Assembly: GCA_964575845.1 (NCBI GenBank)
Contig: CAZNSX010000007.1
Span: forward strand, 62,001 to 126,000
Direction: 5' to 3'
Length of the DNA stretch: 64,000 nucleotides
Origin: CAZNSX01 sp964575845
Lineage (GTDB): Bacteria > UBA8248 > CAZNSX01
Below, in pieces: positions 50,890 to 60,442 of this stretch. Numbering within the stretch: position 1 is the first letter of the stretch; each line of letters starts with the position of its first letter. Below the pieces are notes generated by a model. The model saw only the letters and a list, made by a program, of their open reading frames with translations. It was not told the DNA's origin and ran no database searches. The position numbers were made by a program, and so were the translations under genes.

Positions 50890-51696
50890 ATGGATGTTAC
50901 CAAGATGACAGACTACGAGGACCGGCTTAACCGATTCCTGCGACTCAGCACTTTCCCGGTGGCGGTGGGCTTTCTCAGGAGCTGGGACGAGGTGCCCCCG
51001 CGCACAAGGCGCCCGGCAAAAGACCTCGGCAACCGCTTCACCACCTGCCAGGCCATCACGATGGCCCGGCACTGGGGCTGGGCGCTCGCGCTTGGCCGGG
51101 AGGACAGCAGCTGCGTCCTCGGTGCGATGGCGCTTGGGCTGGAAAAGCGGCTTCCCTCTTACGAGGGGGGAAACCTCTGCATCGACCTCTACACGGAGAG
51201 CCTCGACGCGGGGCGCACGAGCGAGGAGAGCGTGCCGAAGCTGCCCGAGGGTGAGTACGTGGGCGTCATCGTCTCGCCACTTTCCCGGACGGCCTTCGAG
51301 CCGCACTCGGTAGTCATCTACGGCACGAGCGCCCAGATAATGCGCCTCGGACAGGCCTGGCTATGGAGACGGGGAGGGACATTGACGAGCGAATTCCGCG
51401 GGCGGGTCGATTGCGCCGACCTCACCATCGCCCCCCTCACGATGGGAAAGCCGCAAATGGTCATTCCCTGCACGGGCGACCGAGTCTTCGGCCAGGTTCA
51501 GGACCACGAGGTGGCCTTCAGCTTTCCGTTCTCACTGGTGGAGGAGGTCCTCGAAGGGCTGGAGGCCACCCACAAGGCGGGAGCTGCGCGCTATCCCGTG
51601 ACAAAGTGGCTGAACTACACGGCCAGCTTCCCGCCCTCTTACGAAAACTATCGCAAGATGCTCGATGAAGCCGGGCCTCCTGAGCAGAAGAGGTAG
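50890..51696 (+). CDS. DUF169 domain protein
   Basis: A 268-residue soluble protein of the DUF169 family, whose function is not established. Family features: the opening YEDRLNRFLRLSTFPVAVGF, a conserved Cys region TTCQAITMARHWGWALALGR with CVLGAMALG following, YVGVIVSPLSRTAFEPHSVV and the closing IPCTGDRVFGQVQDHEVAFS and SFPPSYENYRKML. Conserved Cys residues suggest metal or cluster binding, which is unproven. The ATG has a strong GGAGGGGAAATAG site. It stands alone, divergent from the respiratory operon and convergent with the cyclase gene. Confidence 0.87.
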   Translation: MDVTKMTDYEDRLNRFLRLSTFPVAVGFLRSWDEVPPRTRRPAKDLGNRFTTCQAITMARHWGWALALGREDSSCVLGAMALGLEKRLPSYEGGNLCIDLYTESLDAGRTSEESVPKLPEGEYVGVIVSPLSRTAFEPHSVVIYGTSAQIMRLGQAWLWRRGGTLTSEFRGRVDCADLTIAPLTMGKPQMVIPCTGDRVFGQVQDHEVAFSFPFSLVEEVLEGLEATHKAGAARYPVTKWLNYTASFPPSYENYRKMLDEAGPPEQKR

Positions 51697-51870
51697 TGCC
51701 GGCCGCGAGAATACGGGAGGGGCAGACCATGGCACGCGGAGCCCTTCGGGTCCTGCCCGCATATTAGGGCTCAACCTCTGCATTCAGATGCCACTTGCCT
51801 AGGGTCAAGAAATCTGATTTCTTTTTTGTCCTGACCTCGCACGGAGGCCTTACCAGCACCTGAAGGTGTC

Positions 51871-54800
51871 TCAGACCCACGCGTGAAGGGAGCGCCGATC
51901 GCGGATGAGCTTTTCCTTTGAGAGGTCCTTGAGGGAGGCGTCTTGCAGTCTTTCCAGGATCCCCCTTATCTCATCATCCATCCCGCCGTCACCACATTTT
52001 TTTCTAGCCGATTCTTCCGCGCATATTCTGGCTTCCTCGTACTCACCCGTGGCGGCAAGAGCGCAGGCCAAAGATAGGTAGGCTTCCGACATCCTTGCCG
52101 GAGCCTGAATTTGCTCCCCAACCTCTAAGCTTCTTCGGAGCACTTTTACCGCCTCTCCATGTTCCCCCTTCTCCGTGAGCGCGCGGCCCAGGTTCTCAAG
52201 GGTCACGGCCACGCCTTCGGTGTGTTTGATCTCCTCTCTGAATTTCAGGCTCTCCTGGTAGCAATCAACCGCCTTATCGAGCTGGTTCAGGCAGTGATAA
52301 ACATTGCCCAGGCTGTTTAGGGATGTGCCTGTCCCCAGGGCATCACCCACCTGACGCCGGATGTCCAGAGCCTTTTGATAATATTCGACCGCTTCCCCGT
52401 AGGACCCGCGCAGGCACGCAACCAAGCCCAGGTTGTAAAGTGACGAGGCCATGCCCGGGAGGTGTTCCAGCGCCTCCTCGCTCTCAAGACATTTTTCAAA
52501 ATGCCCCGTTGCTTTCTCATAGTCCCCCTCCCTGACGAAGGAGGCCCCCAGCACGTTGTGGGCGCGCGTGATGTCGGAGAGGCTCCCCAGTTCCTCGGCA
52601 AGGCGGAGGCTCTCGTAAGCCCAGCGCCTCGCCTCTTGACAATCGTGCTGGCGGAAGTGAATCCAGCCGAGCAGGCCCAAACACCTACTCATCTCGACGG
52701 AACTCTCCCCCCCGGGGAAGGCCTCCAGCACCTCCTTGGCTTCGAGAAGCTTGCGCAGGCCATCCTCGAACTTTCCGCGCCTCTCATGGGCCAACCCGAC
52801 CCTGGCTTTTGCCCGGGCCCACTCCAGGGGCCATTTTCTCCTGGCGGGGTCTTCTTCCTCAAGGAGGGCGAGCAATACCTCGTTTTCCCGGATGGACCTC
52901 TCATATTCGGCGGTGAAGAAATAGACGCTGCTCAAGCCCTCTCTGGCCTGTATAATGAATCCCGTTTTCTTGGCCTTTCCCTCAGGGCTAAGTTTCCCGA
53001 ACGCCCCGATGGCCCGCCGGTAACACTCAGCAGCCTCTTCGTTTGCGTAAACCTCCTTGGCCTTATTCCCGGCCCTCCCCTGGAACTCGAGGGCGCTCTC
53101 CCAGGCCTCGCCGTAATAGTAGTGGTGGGCCAGGATGCCCCAGTTCTCCTCCAACCTCTCAGGATAAAGCTCCCCTATGGCGGAGGCGACGGCCCGGTGC
53201 AGTTCCCTTCGCCTCTTGAGCAGGAGGCCCCCGTAAGCAACCTCCTGGATGAAAGCATGCTTGAAACTGTAAATAGGTTCCGGGAAATGAGACTTCTCGT
53301 AAATGAACTCTGCACCCTCCAGTTCTTTCACATGCTGTTCGAGTTTTTCCTTCTCGACGCTCACCCTCTGGAGAAGGGGGAGGGAGAAGTCTCTGCCAAA
53401 TACGGAGGCCTCCTGGAGGGTTCGCTTAACTTCACCCTCCAGATGGTCGATCCGGGCCGATATCACCTCCTGAATGGTGCCGGGCACCTCCATTCTCGTG
53501 AGCGCGTCCGCGCCCCGGTACGTGAGATCTTTGGCCACCGCCCCGCTCTCCACTAAAGATTTAGTTATCTCCTCTATGTAGAAGGGATTGCCCTCGGCTT
53601 TGGCCAGGATTAGCCTTCTGACCTCCTCAGATACCCTTTCCGTCTCCAGGATGTTCTCTATTATCTCGTTGCACTCTCCTTCGGAAAGCCGGTCCACTGC
53701 TATCTGGTTGAAATATGACTTGCCCGCGCACTCGCAAGCGTATCCGGGTCTGAAGGTTACGAGGACCATCATGGAGCTTCCCGCTATGGAGTCGACCAAA
53801 AATTTGAGAAGCTCCTCAGATGTCTTATCAATCCAGTGTAGGTTTTCGAGGACCATCACAAGAGGTCGAACCTGGCATTCCTTCAACACGACAGCCCTAA
53901 TGGCCTCGAAGGTCCTCCGCCTTCTCTCGAGGGGCTCGAGGCTCCTCAAGAGTTCTGCCCCCTCCCCTTCCAAGCTCACCGAAAATAGGTTCAGAAGGAA
54001 AGGCGAAGCCCATCTCAGGTCCCCCCCTATCCCGTCAAGTTTTCTCTCGACCTTATGGCGGATGTTCTCCTCTCGGTCGCGCTCTTCGACCTGAAATTCT
54101 CTTTTTAACAGCTCTATCCAGGGCAGGTAAGCCACGGAGCTCCCGTAGGAGACGCAGCGGCCCTCGAGGTATCCGGTGTCCTCACCCGTAAGGCTCTTTC
54201 TGAACTCGTAGAGCAGCCTTGATTTCCCGACTCCCGCCTCACCGACAAGGCATACCAACTGTCCGCGACCGCTCTTCACCTTTTCTTTGCAATCCCGCAG
54301 CGTGTCGAGCTCCCGCGCCCGGCCCACGAGTCTCGTGAGCCTTCGCTCCTCAGAGAGGTCGGCCCGGATGCTCTTGACCCCCGTGACCCTGTAAGCGGAA
54401 ACCTTTTCCTCCCTTCCCTTCACCTCAAGTTCACCTACCGGCTCAAACTCGAAGTACTCTTTCACCTTTTGGTAACTATTCTCACTTACCAGGATGGTCC
54501 CCGGGGAGGCCAGGCTCTCCATGCGGGCGGCCAAGTTCGTGGTGTCGCCCACAGCGGTGTAGTCCATCCGGAGGTTATTGCCTATGCTCCCCACAACCAC
54601 AGGGCCGGTGTTGAGTCCTATCCGGACCCCGAAAGCAATACCCCTCTCACACTTGAGCTCTTCCCCGTAAGCCCCTAACGCCTCCTGCATCGAGAGGGCC
54701 GCGTGGACCGCCCTCCTGGGCCCATCCTCGTGGGAGATGGGCGCACCGAAGAGGGCCATTATGCCGTCCCCCGTGAACTGGTTCACCGACCCCTCGTAGC

Positions 54801-55212
54801 GGTGCACCGAATCCATGAGGATTTCAAAGCACCTGTTCATCATTGAGTGAACCTCTTCGGGGTCGAGCCTCTCGGAGATGGAGGTAAATCCGCTGACATC
54901 AGCGAAGAGCACCGTGACTATCTTCCTCTCCCCTTCGATGGCGCTCTTGGAGGAGAGGATTTTTTCCGCAAGATGCCTGGGAGTGTAACTCTGGATCTTC
55001 TGGTTTAGGTCCTCGGCGGCATATCCGGGCGGCATCCGCTCTTCCGCAGACGGCGAGGGCTCGGTCAACTTTCGGCCGCAGCCCCCGCAGAAGGAGAAAT
55101 CCGCGGGGTTTTCAAACCCGCAGGCCGGGCATAGATTCCCCAGCCGCGAGCCGCATCTCCCGCAGAAATTCACCCCTGCGGGGTTTTCAAATCCACATTG
55201 GCGGCAAATCAT
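51871..55212 (-). CDS. Class III adenylate/guanylate cyclase - AAA ATPase - TPR regulator with zinc ribbons
   Basis: A large signalling protein of about 1113 residues. Two zinc ribbons start it (CRQCGFENPAGVNFCGRCG and CPACGFENPADFSFCGGCG). The cyclase domain follows: KIVTVLFADVSGFTSISERL with the first metal Asp, QFTGDGIMALFGAP with the second, and the transition-state Asn/Arg in TTNLAARMES, so it should be active. Next is a STAND/AAA-type ATPase (VCLVGEAGVGKSRLLYEFRK; Walker-B-like VMVLENLHWIDKT). The second half is a row of TPR units (ASSLYNLGLVACLRGSYGEA, TSLNSLGNVYHCLNQLDKAV). Such proteins sense unknown partners through the TPRs. ATG 55212 is preferred (GAGGA 8 bases ahead) to 55227. 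Confidence 0.92.
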   Translation of the reverse strand: MICRQCGFENPAGVNFCGRCGSRLGNLCPACGFENPADFSFCGGCGRKLTEPSPSAEERMPPGYAAEDLNQKIQSYTPRHLAEKILSSKSAIEGERKIVTVLFADVSGFTSISERLDPEEVHSMMNRCFEILMDSVHRYEGSVNQFTGDGIMALFGAPISHEDGPRRAVHAALSMQEALGAYGEELKCERGIAFGVRIGLNTGPVVVGSIGNNLRMDYTAVGDTTNLAARMESLASPGTILVSENSYQKVKEYFEFEPVGELEVKGREEKVSAYRVTGVKSIRADLSEERRLTRLVGRARELDTLRDCKEKVKSGRGQLVCLVGEAGVGKSRLLYEFRKSLTGEDTGYLEGRCVSYGSSVAYLPWIELLKREFQVEERDREENIRHKVERKLDGIGGDLRWASPFLLNLFSVSLEGEGAELLRSLEPLERRRRTFEAIRAVVLKECQVRPLVMVLENLHWIDKTSEELLKFLVDSIAGSSMMVLVTFRPGYACECAGKSYFNQIAVDRLSEGECNEIIENILETERVSEEVRRLILAKAEGNPFYIEEITKSLVESGAVAKDLTYRGADALTRMEVPGTIQEVISARIDHLEGEVKRTLQEASVFGRDFSLPLLQRVSVEKEKLEQHVKELEGAEFIYEKSHFPEPIYSFKHAFIQEVAYGGLLLKRRRELHRAVASAIGELYPERLEENWGILAHHYYYGEAWESALEFQGRAGNKAKEVYANEEAAECYRRAIGAFGKLSPEGKAKKTGFIIQAREGLSSVYFFTAEYERSIRENEVLLALLEEEDPARRKWPLEWARAKARVGLAHERRGKFEDGLRKLLEAKEVLEAFPGGESSVEMSRCLGLLGWIHFRQHDCQEARRWAYESLRLAEELGSLSDITRAHNVLGASFVREGDYEKATGHFEKCLESEEALEHLPGMASSLYNLGLVACLRGSYGEAVEYYQKALDIRRQVGDALGTGTSLNSLGNVYHCLNQLDKAVDCYQESLKFREEIKHTEGVAVTLENLGRALTEKGEHGEAVKVLRRSLEVGEQIQAPARMSEAYLSLACALAATGEYEEARICAEESARKKCGDGGMDDEIRGILERLQDASLKDLSKEKLIRDRRSLHAWV

Positions 55213-55437
55213 TTTGCCGGTCCTCATCCCCTACATTGCGGCAAATGGATAGCAGCCACCTCAGAGGTTCCCCCGTCTGAGCCAGAGTTAAAGCCTCAGC
55301 GCTGGTAGGAGAAATTATGATGCAGGGGGATAGAATTTATGATGGTACTCGGTGCCACAAAAGTCAACTAGGAAATAGATTAATAATTATTCTAAAAAAG
55401 AAAGAACCGATGCGCACCGCGAAACTCACAGCGCACT

Positions 55438-56004
55438 TCACGACGCGCCGGGAAGCTTGCTGCTTCCTTTTTCCCAAAGCGAGCGCAGGCGCAGGAGGTG
55501 CTCCCGCCCTCCCCTCCTGAGCGCTACTATCTCCGCCATTACGCTCAGGGCGATATCAGCCACTTCTTTGGAGCCGAGGTTAAGTCCCAAGGGGGCACAA
55601 ACCCTCGCGAGCCTCTCCTCCGGCACCCCCTCACCTCTCAGCCTTCTCAAGGTTGCGGCCGACCTTCTTCTATGGCCCATGAGACCAACATAGGCCGGGT
55701 CCTGACCGAGAGCTATCCTCAGAGCGGGCTCATCCCAGAGGTGGTCCCGGCTGGCTATGACGAGGTAGCTATCCTCCCCCAAGGGAAGGGAGGAGAGCTT
55801 TTCCTCTATGTTCCCGATGCGGATCTCGCTCGCTTCAGGAAATAGCTCTTTCGTTGCAAATGCGGCGTCATCCTCAAGTACCACCACCCTAAACCCCAGC
55901 CACGCCGCCAGCCTGCAGAGATAGGGTGCAAAGGCTCTCGCTCCCACTATAAAAAGATTGGGAGGGCTTTCCTCGGCAGGGGTCTTCCCGGTCCCTTCTG
56001 TCAT
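55438..56004 (-). CDS. XdhC-family Rossmann protein
   Basis: A 188-residue protein equal to the C-terminal Rossmann half of XdhC, the chaperone that inserts sulfurated molybdenum cofactor into xanthine dehydrogenase-type enzymes. Seen: LFIVGARAFAPYLCRLAAWL (nucleotide-binding strand), VVVLEDDAAFATKELFPEA, YLVIASRDHLWDEPALRIAL, YVGLMGHRRRSAATLRRL and LGSKEVADIALSVMAEIVAL. The N-terminal XdhC/CoxI domain is absent, and no xdhA/xdhB-type genes are in the window. GGAGGAAGGAG precedes the ATG. A molybdenum role could be linked to the molybdopterin complex at 42-50 kb, but that enzyme class normally needs other chaperones. Confidence 0.88.
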   Translation of the reverse strand: MTEGTGKTPAEESPPNLFIVGARAFAPYLCRLAAWLGFRVVVLEDDAAFATKELFPEASEIRIGNIEEKLSSLPLGEDSYLVIASRDHLWDEPALRIALGQDPAYVGLMGHRRRSAATLRRLRGEGVPEERLARVCAPLGLNLGSKEVADIALSVMAEIVALRRGGREHLLRLRSLWEKGSSKLPGAS

Positions 56005-56028
56005 GGGGATTTCTCCTTCCTCCTCACC

Positions 56029-56433
56029 CTAGCGCTCCTCCCAGTCTACGTACCACTCTAGGCTCTTTGAGCCGGGGGTGGGGAGGCCCGAGACCCTGGT
56101 GGAAAAAGGAAGTGACGCGCCTTCGCGCAAAGCGGCCCCGATTGGGATCGAATGAAGCTTTACCACAATACCCCTGAAATCCTTGAATATAAGGTTGATC
56201 TCCTTTATGTATACGAGGTCCCACTTGGAGGGATGAAGGTTCCTCAGGCTGCCCTCGATGAGTAGCTCCCCGGCCTCCAACTCCTGCCAGCTCCAGGTGA
56301 GGGCGATGCCCTCCTGCTTGAAGAGCTGAACCTTTCTTTCAGGAACACTCTCGAGGAGCTTCGCCCCGGCTCCGGGAGGCACCCATCCCAGCAGAAAGCT
56401 CAAGAGCACGAGAGTCGCTAGGATCAACCTCAA
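56029..56433 (-). CDS. Exported or anchored protein of unknown function
   Basis: A 134-residue protein starting at TTG 56433, chosen because GGGAG lies seven bases before it and a signal sequence follows at once (RLILATLVLLSFLLGWVPPG, cleavage near AGA-KLL). The mature part looks like a single beta-sandwich: GIALTWSWQELEAGELLIEG, WDLVYIKEINLIFKDFRGI and STRVSGLPTPGSKSLEWYV. No family was recognised. It precedes the XdhC-like gene by 24 bases in the same direction, so they are cotranscribed. Open frame upstream of the TTG has no signal features. Confidence 0.6.
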   Translation of the reverse strand: MRLILATLVLLSFLLGWVPPGAGAKLLESVPERKVQLFKQEGIALTWSWQELEAGELLIEGSLRNLHPSKWDLVYIKEINLIFKDFRGIVVKLHSIPIGAALREGASLPFSTRVSGLPTPGSKSLEWYVDWEER

Positions 56434-56744
56434 GGCTTTTCTCCCATGGGGCTCGGAGAAAACCGCCTTTATTATTTTGCACGGAAAGGCCCTTGTCAAG
56501 AAAGGCGGGGGAGAGGAGGTGAGGGCGGTGAATGGCCCACGGGCGGGGCCACCTCTGCCCTTCAGATAATAAGGCTGAATTGGGGGAAGACGCCCACCAG
56601 CACCTGGCCCTCCGCGCATCATTAAAGTATAATCGAAAAGATGAGATCGGTCGCTTTTTGTTTTCCTGTGAAGAGGTTTTTGAGCCTTTTGCTTCACCGG
56701 TATGCCGGGCGAGCCCGGACAGGGGGCCTGAGGAACCCCTCCCA

Positions 56745-58637
56745 ATGAAGTTTGCCCTATCTGTACTACCCCTTTTCCTGCACTCCTTTCCCACGCCCCA
56801 TTTGGGGCTTGCGTGCCTCGCGGCTTACCTGAAGAGCAGGGGCTTCAGGCCCCGGATAATAGACCTCCGGCACGAGCGGAGCCCTTACGCTCTCGAGCTC
56901 TACTACTCCCAGCCCAACGCTCAGAGGCAGTTCGTGAGCGAAATCATGGAGTATCCCCTCCTGGCGTCTGTCCTCAAGAGGTATCTGAAGGGTCGAGATG
57001 CTGAGGAGATGCTCCGGGTGAGGGAGGATGACCCCATGCTGCAGGAGTGGGCTCTTGAGCGAACCCTTCTTCCCGAGGAGGTGGCCGCCAATCTGAGGAG
57101 GGCTCATCTCCTTCTGCGCAGAAGCCTGAGGCTTTTCAGGGACTATGAGGTGGTGGGGTTTTCCCTCTATCACACAAACCTCTACCTGACGGCCGTCCTC
57201 GCCGCGCTCCTCAGGCGCGAAAACCCGTCCACCCTTCTTTTCTTCGGGGGCCCCCAGGTGACACAGAGTGCCCTGACGAGGGAGCTCCTCCTGGAGACCG
57301 GCCTTGCCCACGGGCTCGTGGTAGGTGAGGGAGAAGGGACGATGGCAGAGCTCCTGGGGCGTCTCAGGGCGGGCCTCTCCTGGGAGGATATTCCAGGCCT
57401 CCTTACCCAGAAAAACCGGAACGGCGAGGAGCCCTGCGAGAGCCCCCCGGTGAGAGACCTCGATGAACTTCTGGTGCCTGATTTCGAGGAGTTCTCTCTC
57501 GGCCGGTTCGTCCCTTTCACCCTTCCCCTTTATGCCAGCCGGGGCTGCCCCTACCGGTGCAGCTTCTGCTCCGAGCGCGACCTTCTGGGCCCCTACCGCC
57601 GCAGGAGCCCGGGCAGGGTGGTCGAGGATATGAGGGCACTCGGCCGGCGCTTCAGGACGCGCCTTTTCATATTCGCAGACAGCATGCTCAACGGCTCCCC
57701 AAAATGGCTCGAGGAGTTTGCCGATAGACTCACCCGCGAGCGGGGAGGCTTCCTCTGGGGTGGAAACTTCAAGGCCAGGCTCGATGGGGCCACCGTGAGG
57801 AAGCTCAAGCGGGCCGCCCTGAACCATGCGGAGATGGGGGTTGAGTCCTTCGCTGATTACACCCTGGAGCTAATGAACAAGCGCCAGACCTCGAGTGAGA
57901 GCCTCGCAACCCTGGAGCGGCTGTTGAAGTCGGGCATCTCTGTCAAGCTCAACATCATAACTGGCTTTCCCTCCGAGAGCGCCCGCGATTTTTCCGCCAC
58001 CCTTTCGGCCTGCCGTGAGCTGAGGAGGCAGTTTTGCGGGCGTGACGGCAGGGCCTCCCTCTACATCCAAGTCCAGCCCTTTCAGCTTAGGCCCTCCTCG
58101 GCCATGTACAGGGACCCCGAGCGCTTCGGTCTCGGGGTGGAGGGCTGGAGGGGCCCGAGGGGCCTCCCTCTGGATTCGCGCCTAAAGCGCCTTGGAGAGC
58201 GGCTGCCCTACACCTTCACCGTAAAGGGGCTCGACCCGGCCGAGAGCCACCACCGCTACGAGCTCCTCCATAAGGTGAGCCGCGGTACGGACTACCCCGG
58301 CCGCTTCAGGCGGGCTCTTGAGAAGGTGGTGCGGGAGAGCCTTAAGGGCACCGACCGGGTTCGGCTCGCTCCGGAGGGGAACTTCCGCTGCGAGGTTCAG
58401 CCGGAGGGTGGAGATAGGGTCCGCCTCATGCATCGCAAGGATTTCATGGGCTTCTCCCTCACCCTCGACGCCCTGGGAAAGAAAATGGTGCAGGAGCTAG
58501 GGAGGGAGCGGGAGGTGGGGGAGCTTCTGAGAGAGCTTAAGGGCCAGTTCCCCGGCCGGGGGGAGGAGGAGATGAAGGGGATCTTGAGCCGCCTCGCCGC
58601 CCTCAACTTCGTGAAAATAACCTGCTCGAAATCCTGA
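56745..58637 (+). CDS. B12-binding-domain radical SAM protein
   Basis: A 630-residue enzyme. The N-terminal 150-250 residues form a B12-binding-like Rossmann region (SFPTPHLGLACLAAYLKSRG, LLFFGGPQVTQSALTRELLL, GLVVGEGEGTMAELLGRLRA). The radical SAM domain starts at LYASRGCPYRCSFCSERDLL (CxxxCxxC) and contains FIFADSMLNGSPKWLEEFAD, NHAEMGVESFADYTLELMNK and NIITGFPSESARDF. The C-terminal 150 residues have winged-helix-like character (FPGRGEEEMKGILSRLAALN). Products of this broad class include methylases and hopanoid or lipid modifiers; the reaction here is unknown. The start ATG 56745 begins the conserved segment; the upstream open frame is non-coding. Confidence 0.9.
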   Translation: MKFALSVLPLFLHSFPTPHLGLACLAAYLKSRGFRPRIIDLRHERSPYALELYYSQPNAQRQFVSEIMEYPLLASVLKRYLKGRDAEEMLRVREDDPMLQEWALERTLLPEEVAANLRRAHLLLRRSLRLFRDYEVVGFSLYHTNLYLTAVLAALLRRENPSTLLFFGGPQVTQSALTRELLLETGLAHGLVVGEGEGTMAELLGRLRAGLSWEDIPGLLTQKNRNGEEPCESPPVRDLDELLVPDFEEFSLGRFVPFTLPLYASRGCPYRCSFCSERDLLGPYRRRSPGRVVEDMRALGRRFRTRLFIFADSMLNGSPKWLEEFADRLTRERGGFLWGGNFKARLDGATVRKLKRAALNHAEMGVESFADYTLELMNKRQTSSESLATLERLLKSGISVKLNIITGFPSESARDFSATLSACRELRRQFCGRDGRASLYIQVQPFQLRPSSAMYRDPERFGLGVEGWRGPRGLPLDSRLKRLGERLPYTFTVKGLDPAESHHRYELLHKVSRGTDYPGRFRRALEKVVRESLKGTDRVRLAPEGNFRCEVQPEGGDRVRLMHRKDFMGFSLTLDALGKKMVQELGREREVGELLRELKGQFPGRGEEEMKGILSRLAALNFVKITCSKS

Positions 58638-58786
58638 GGCCACCTTCTCCGGAAATTATGAGATCGGGCGGGAGGCGGGGACTTTCCCGATATTGATAAT
58701 TCAGGAGAGGGGGGGCCTCCTCCTCTCAAGCCCGGAGACCGGGAGAGGAAGGGCGCAAGCGGGAGAGCTCCCCTTTGTTTCCGCCC

Positions 58787-60352
58787 CTAGCCGCCGTCTC
58801 CTCCGGTATATTTCACCCCGTAAAGATAGATGCGCTGGTCGGGCCTGGGCTGCCAGGCGATGCGCTCGCTCACGCCGTAGAGGTCGTATTGCATCCAGAG
58901 GAAAACCCAGGGCGCCTCATCGTGGATGATATCCTGGAGTTCATGGATGAGCCGGACGCGCTCTATCTTGTTGAAGGTAACCAGGAGCTTTGCATATTTC
59001 TGCTCGAATTCTTCATTGTACCAACCTGTCAGGTTCGCAAAGAGCTTATTGTGCAGGATGCCCACATCGGCTTCGCCGTCGAAGCCTGAACCGAAGCCCA
59101 GGAGAAAGAGGGGGTCCGGATTGCGCTCCCTGTAACGCTTCACGGTGTAGACGGCCCACTCCAGGGGGACCACCTCCACGTAAAGGCCTATCCTTTTGAA
59201 ATCGGCCGCGACGGCCTGGGCCATCTCCTCATCCTTGAGGTAGCGGCCCACGGGAGTATCCAGGAGCACCTTGAAGGGTTTGCCGTCCCGGTCTATGAAC
59301 CCGTCGCCGTCAGAGTCCCTGAGGCCCGCCTCCCTGAGGAGCTCTCTTGCCTTATCAGGGTCATAGGGATATGCCCTTAGGCGTGGGTCGTTGAAGGGCG
59401 GGTTCACGATGGTTGCCATCTTCTTGCCCACCCCCCCCAGGAGGAACTTGGAGATGGCTTCGAAGTTGACGGCGTAGTTGAGAGCCTGCCGCACGCGCTT
59501 GTCTCCGAAGGGCCACCTGTCGCAACGAATGCCCAGGTGGATACGGCGTCCCCCCTGTATGGCCGCAAGCCTCGCTCCCTTGGCCCGGCGGATGATGTCA
59601 GCCTGCTCCGGGGAGACGTTCACTATGATGTCCGCGCCTCCGGTCTCAAGCTCGGCCACCCGCGCGGATGCCTCCGGCACCGGCCGCCAGATGATGGTCT
59701 TCACATCTGGCACACCGCGCCAGTAATCCTCAAAGGCCTCCATCCGGATGTGATCGTCCTTAACCCATTCCACCAACCGGTAAGGGCCAGTGCCCACAGG
59801 CTGGCGGGTCACCTCCCGGGGGGAGAGCCTGCTGTAATATCCTGGCGCCAGGATGTATGCGTTGACGAGCCAGGGGAGCATGTTGGGGACAGGCTCCTTC
59901 GTGTGTATCCTCACGGTGTAATCATCCAATATCTCCGTCCTATCCAGGGAGATGTGCCTGGGAACCGTGAGCGTAACCTTAACTTCGGGGTCCAGCATCC
60001 GGTCGAAGGTGAATTTCACAGCCCGCGCATCAAAGGGCTCCCCGTTGTGAAACTTCACCCCTTTGCGCAACTTGAAGGTCCAGGCCAGGCCGTCCTCGGA
60101 AATGGACCAGGATGTCGCAAGCGCCGGCTCTATCTCCATCTTCCAGTTGCGGAAGACGAGCGAATCGAACATGTTGAGCAAAAAGGAAAGCTCGATGCTT
60201 GAGGTATAGAACTGGGGGTCGAGTTTATTGGCGTCAACCCCCACAAGAACCACTGCGGGTTTGGGCGACTTGGCACCGAGCGCGGGGGTGGAAAGGAGGG
60301 CCATGGCGAGAAAAAACCCGGCCGCAAGGAAAACAGAAGGACGGCTCTTCAT
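58787..60352 (-). CDS. ABC transporter substrate-binding protein, family 5 (peptide/nickel type)
   Basis: Periplasmic binding protein of 521 residues in the DppA/OppA/NikA family. A signal peptide (MKSRPSVFLAAGFFLAMALL) is followed by LDPQFYTSSIELSFLLNMFD, ATSWSISEDGLAWTFKLRKG, VKFHNGEPFDARAVKFTFDR, PVGTGPYRLVEWVKDDHIRM and VRQALNYAVNFEAISKFLLG, all family blocks. ATG 60352 has GAGG nine bases ahead; an in-frame ATG at 60367 lacks one. No permease or ATPase genes are near, so it must work with a transporter encoded elsewhere or another carrier. The gene lies 90 bases downstream of the superoxide-reductase-like gene in the same direction. Confidence 0.92.
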   Translation of the reverse strand: MKSRPSVFLAAGFFLAMALLSTPALGAKSPKPAVVLVGVDANKLDPQFYTSSIELSFLLNMFDSLVFRNWKMEIEPALATSWSISEDGLAWTFKLRKGVKFHNGEPFDARAVKFTFDRMLDPEVKVTLTVPRHISLDRTEILDDYTVRIHTKEPVPNMLPWLVNAYILAPGYYSRLSPREVTRQPVGTGPYRLVEWVKDDHIRMEAFEDYWRGVPDVKTIIWRPVPEASARVAELETGGADIIVNVSPEQADIIRRAKGARLAAIQGGRRIHLGIRCDRWPFGDKRVRQALNYAVNFEAISKFLLGGVGKKMATIVNPPFNDPRLRAYPYDPDKARELLREAGLRDSDGDGFIDRDGKPFKVLLDTPVGRYLKDEEMAQAVAADFKRIGLYVEVVPLEWAVYTVKRYRERNPDPLFLLGFGSGFDGEADVGILHNKLFANLTGWYNEEFEQKYAKLLVTFNKIERVRLIHELQDIIHDEAPWVFLWMQYDLYGVSERIAWQPRPDQRIYLYGVKYTGGDGG

Positions 60353-60442
60353 AGCTTCAGCCCTCATATCGTCAAAGAACCAAAAGTGGGGGGCCGGATC
60401 CCTTCTTTCATCCCGAAATAGCCTTTAGCGAGCAGCCGGTGC

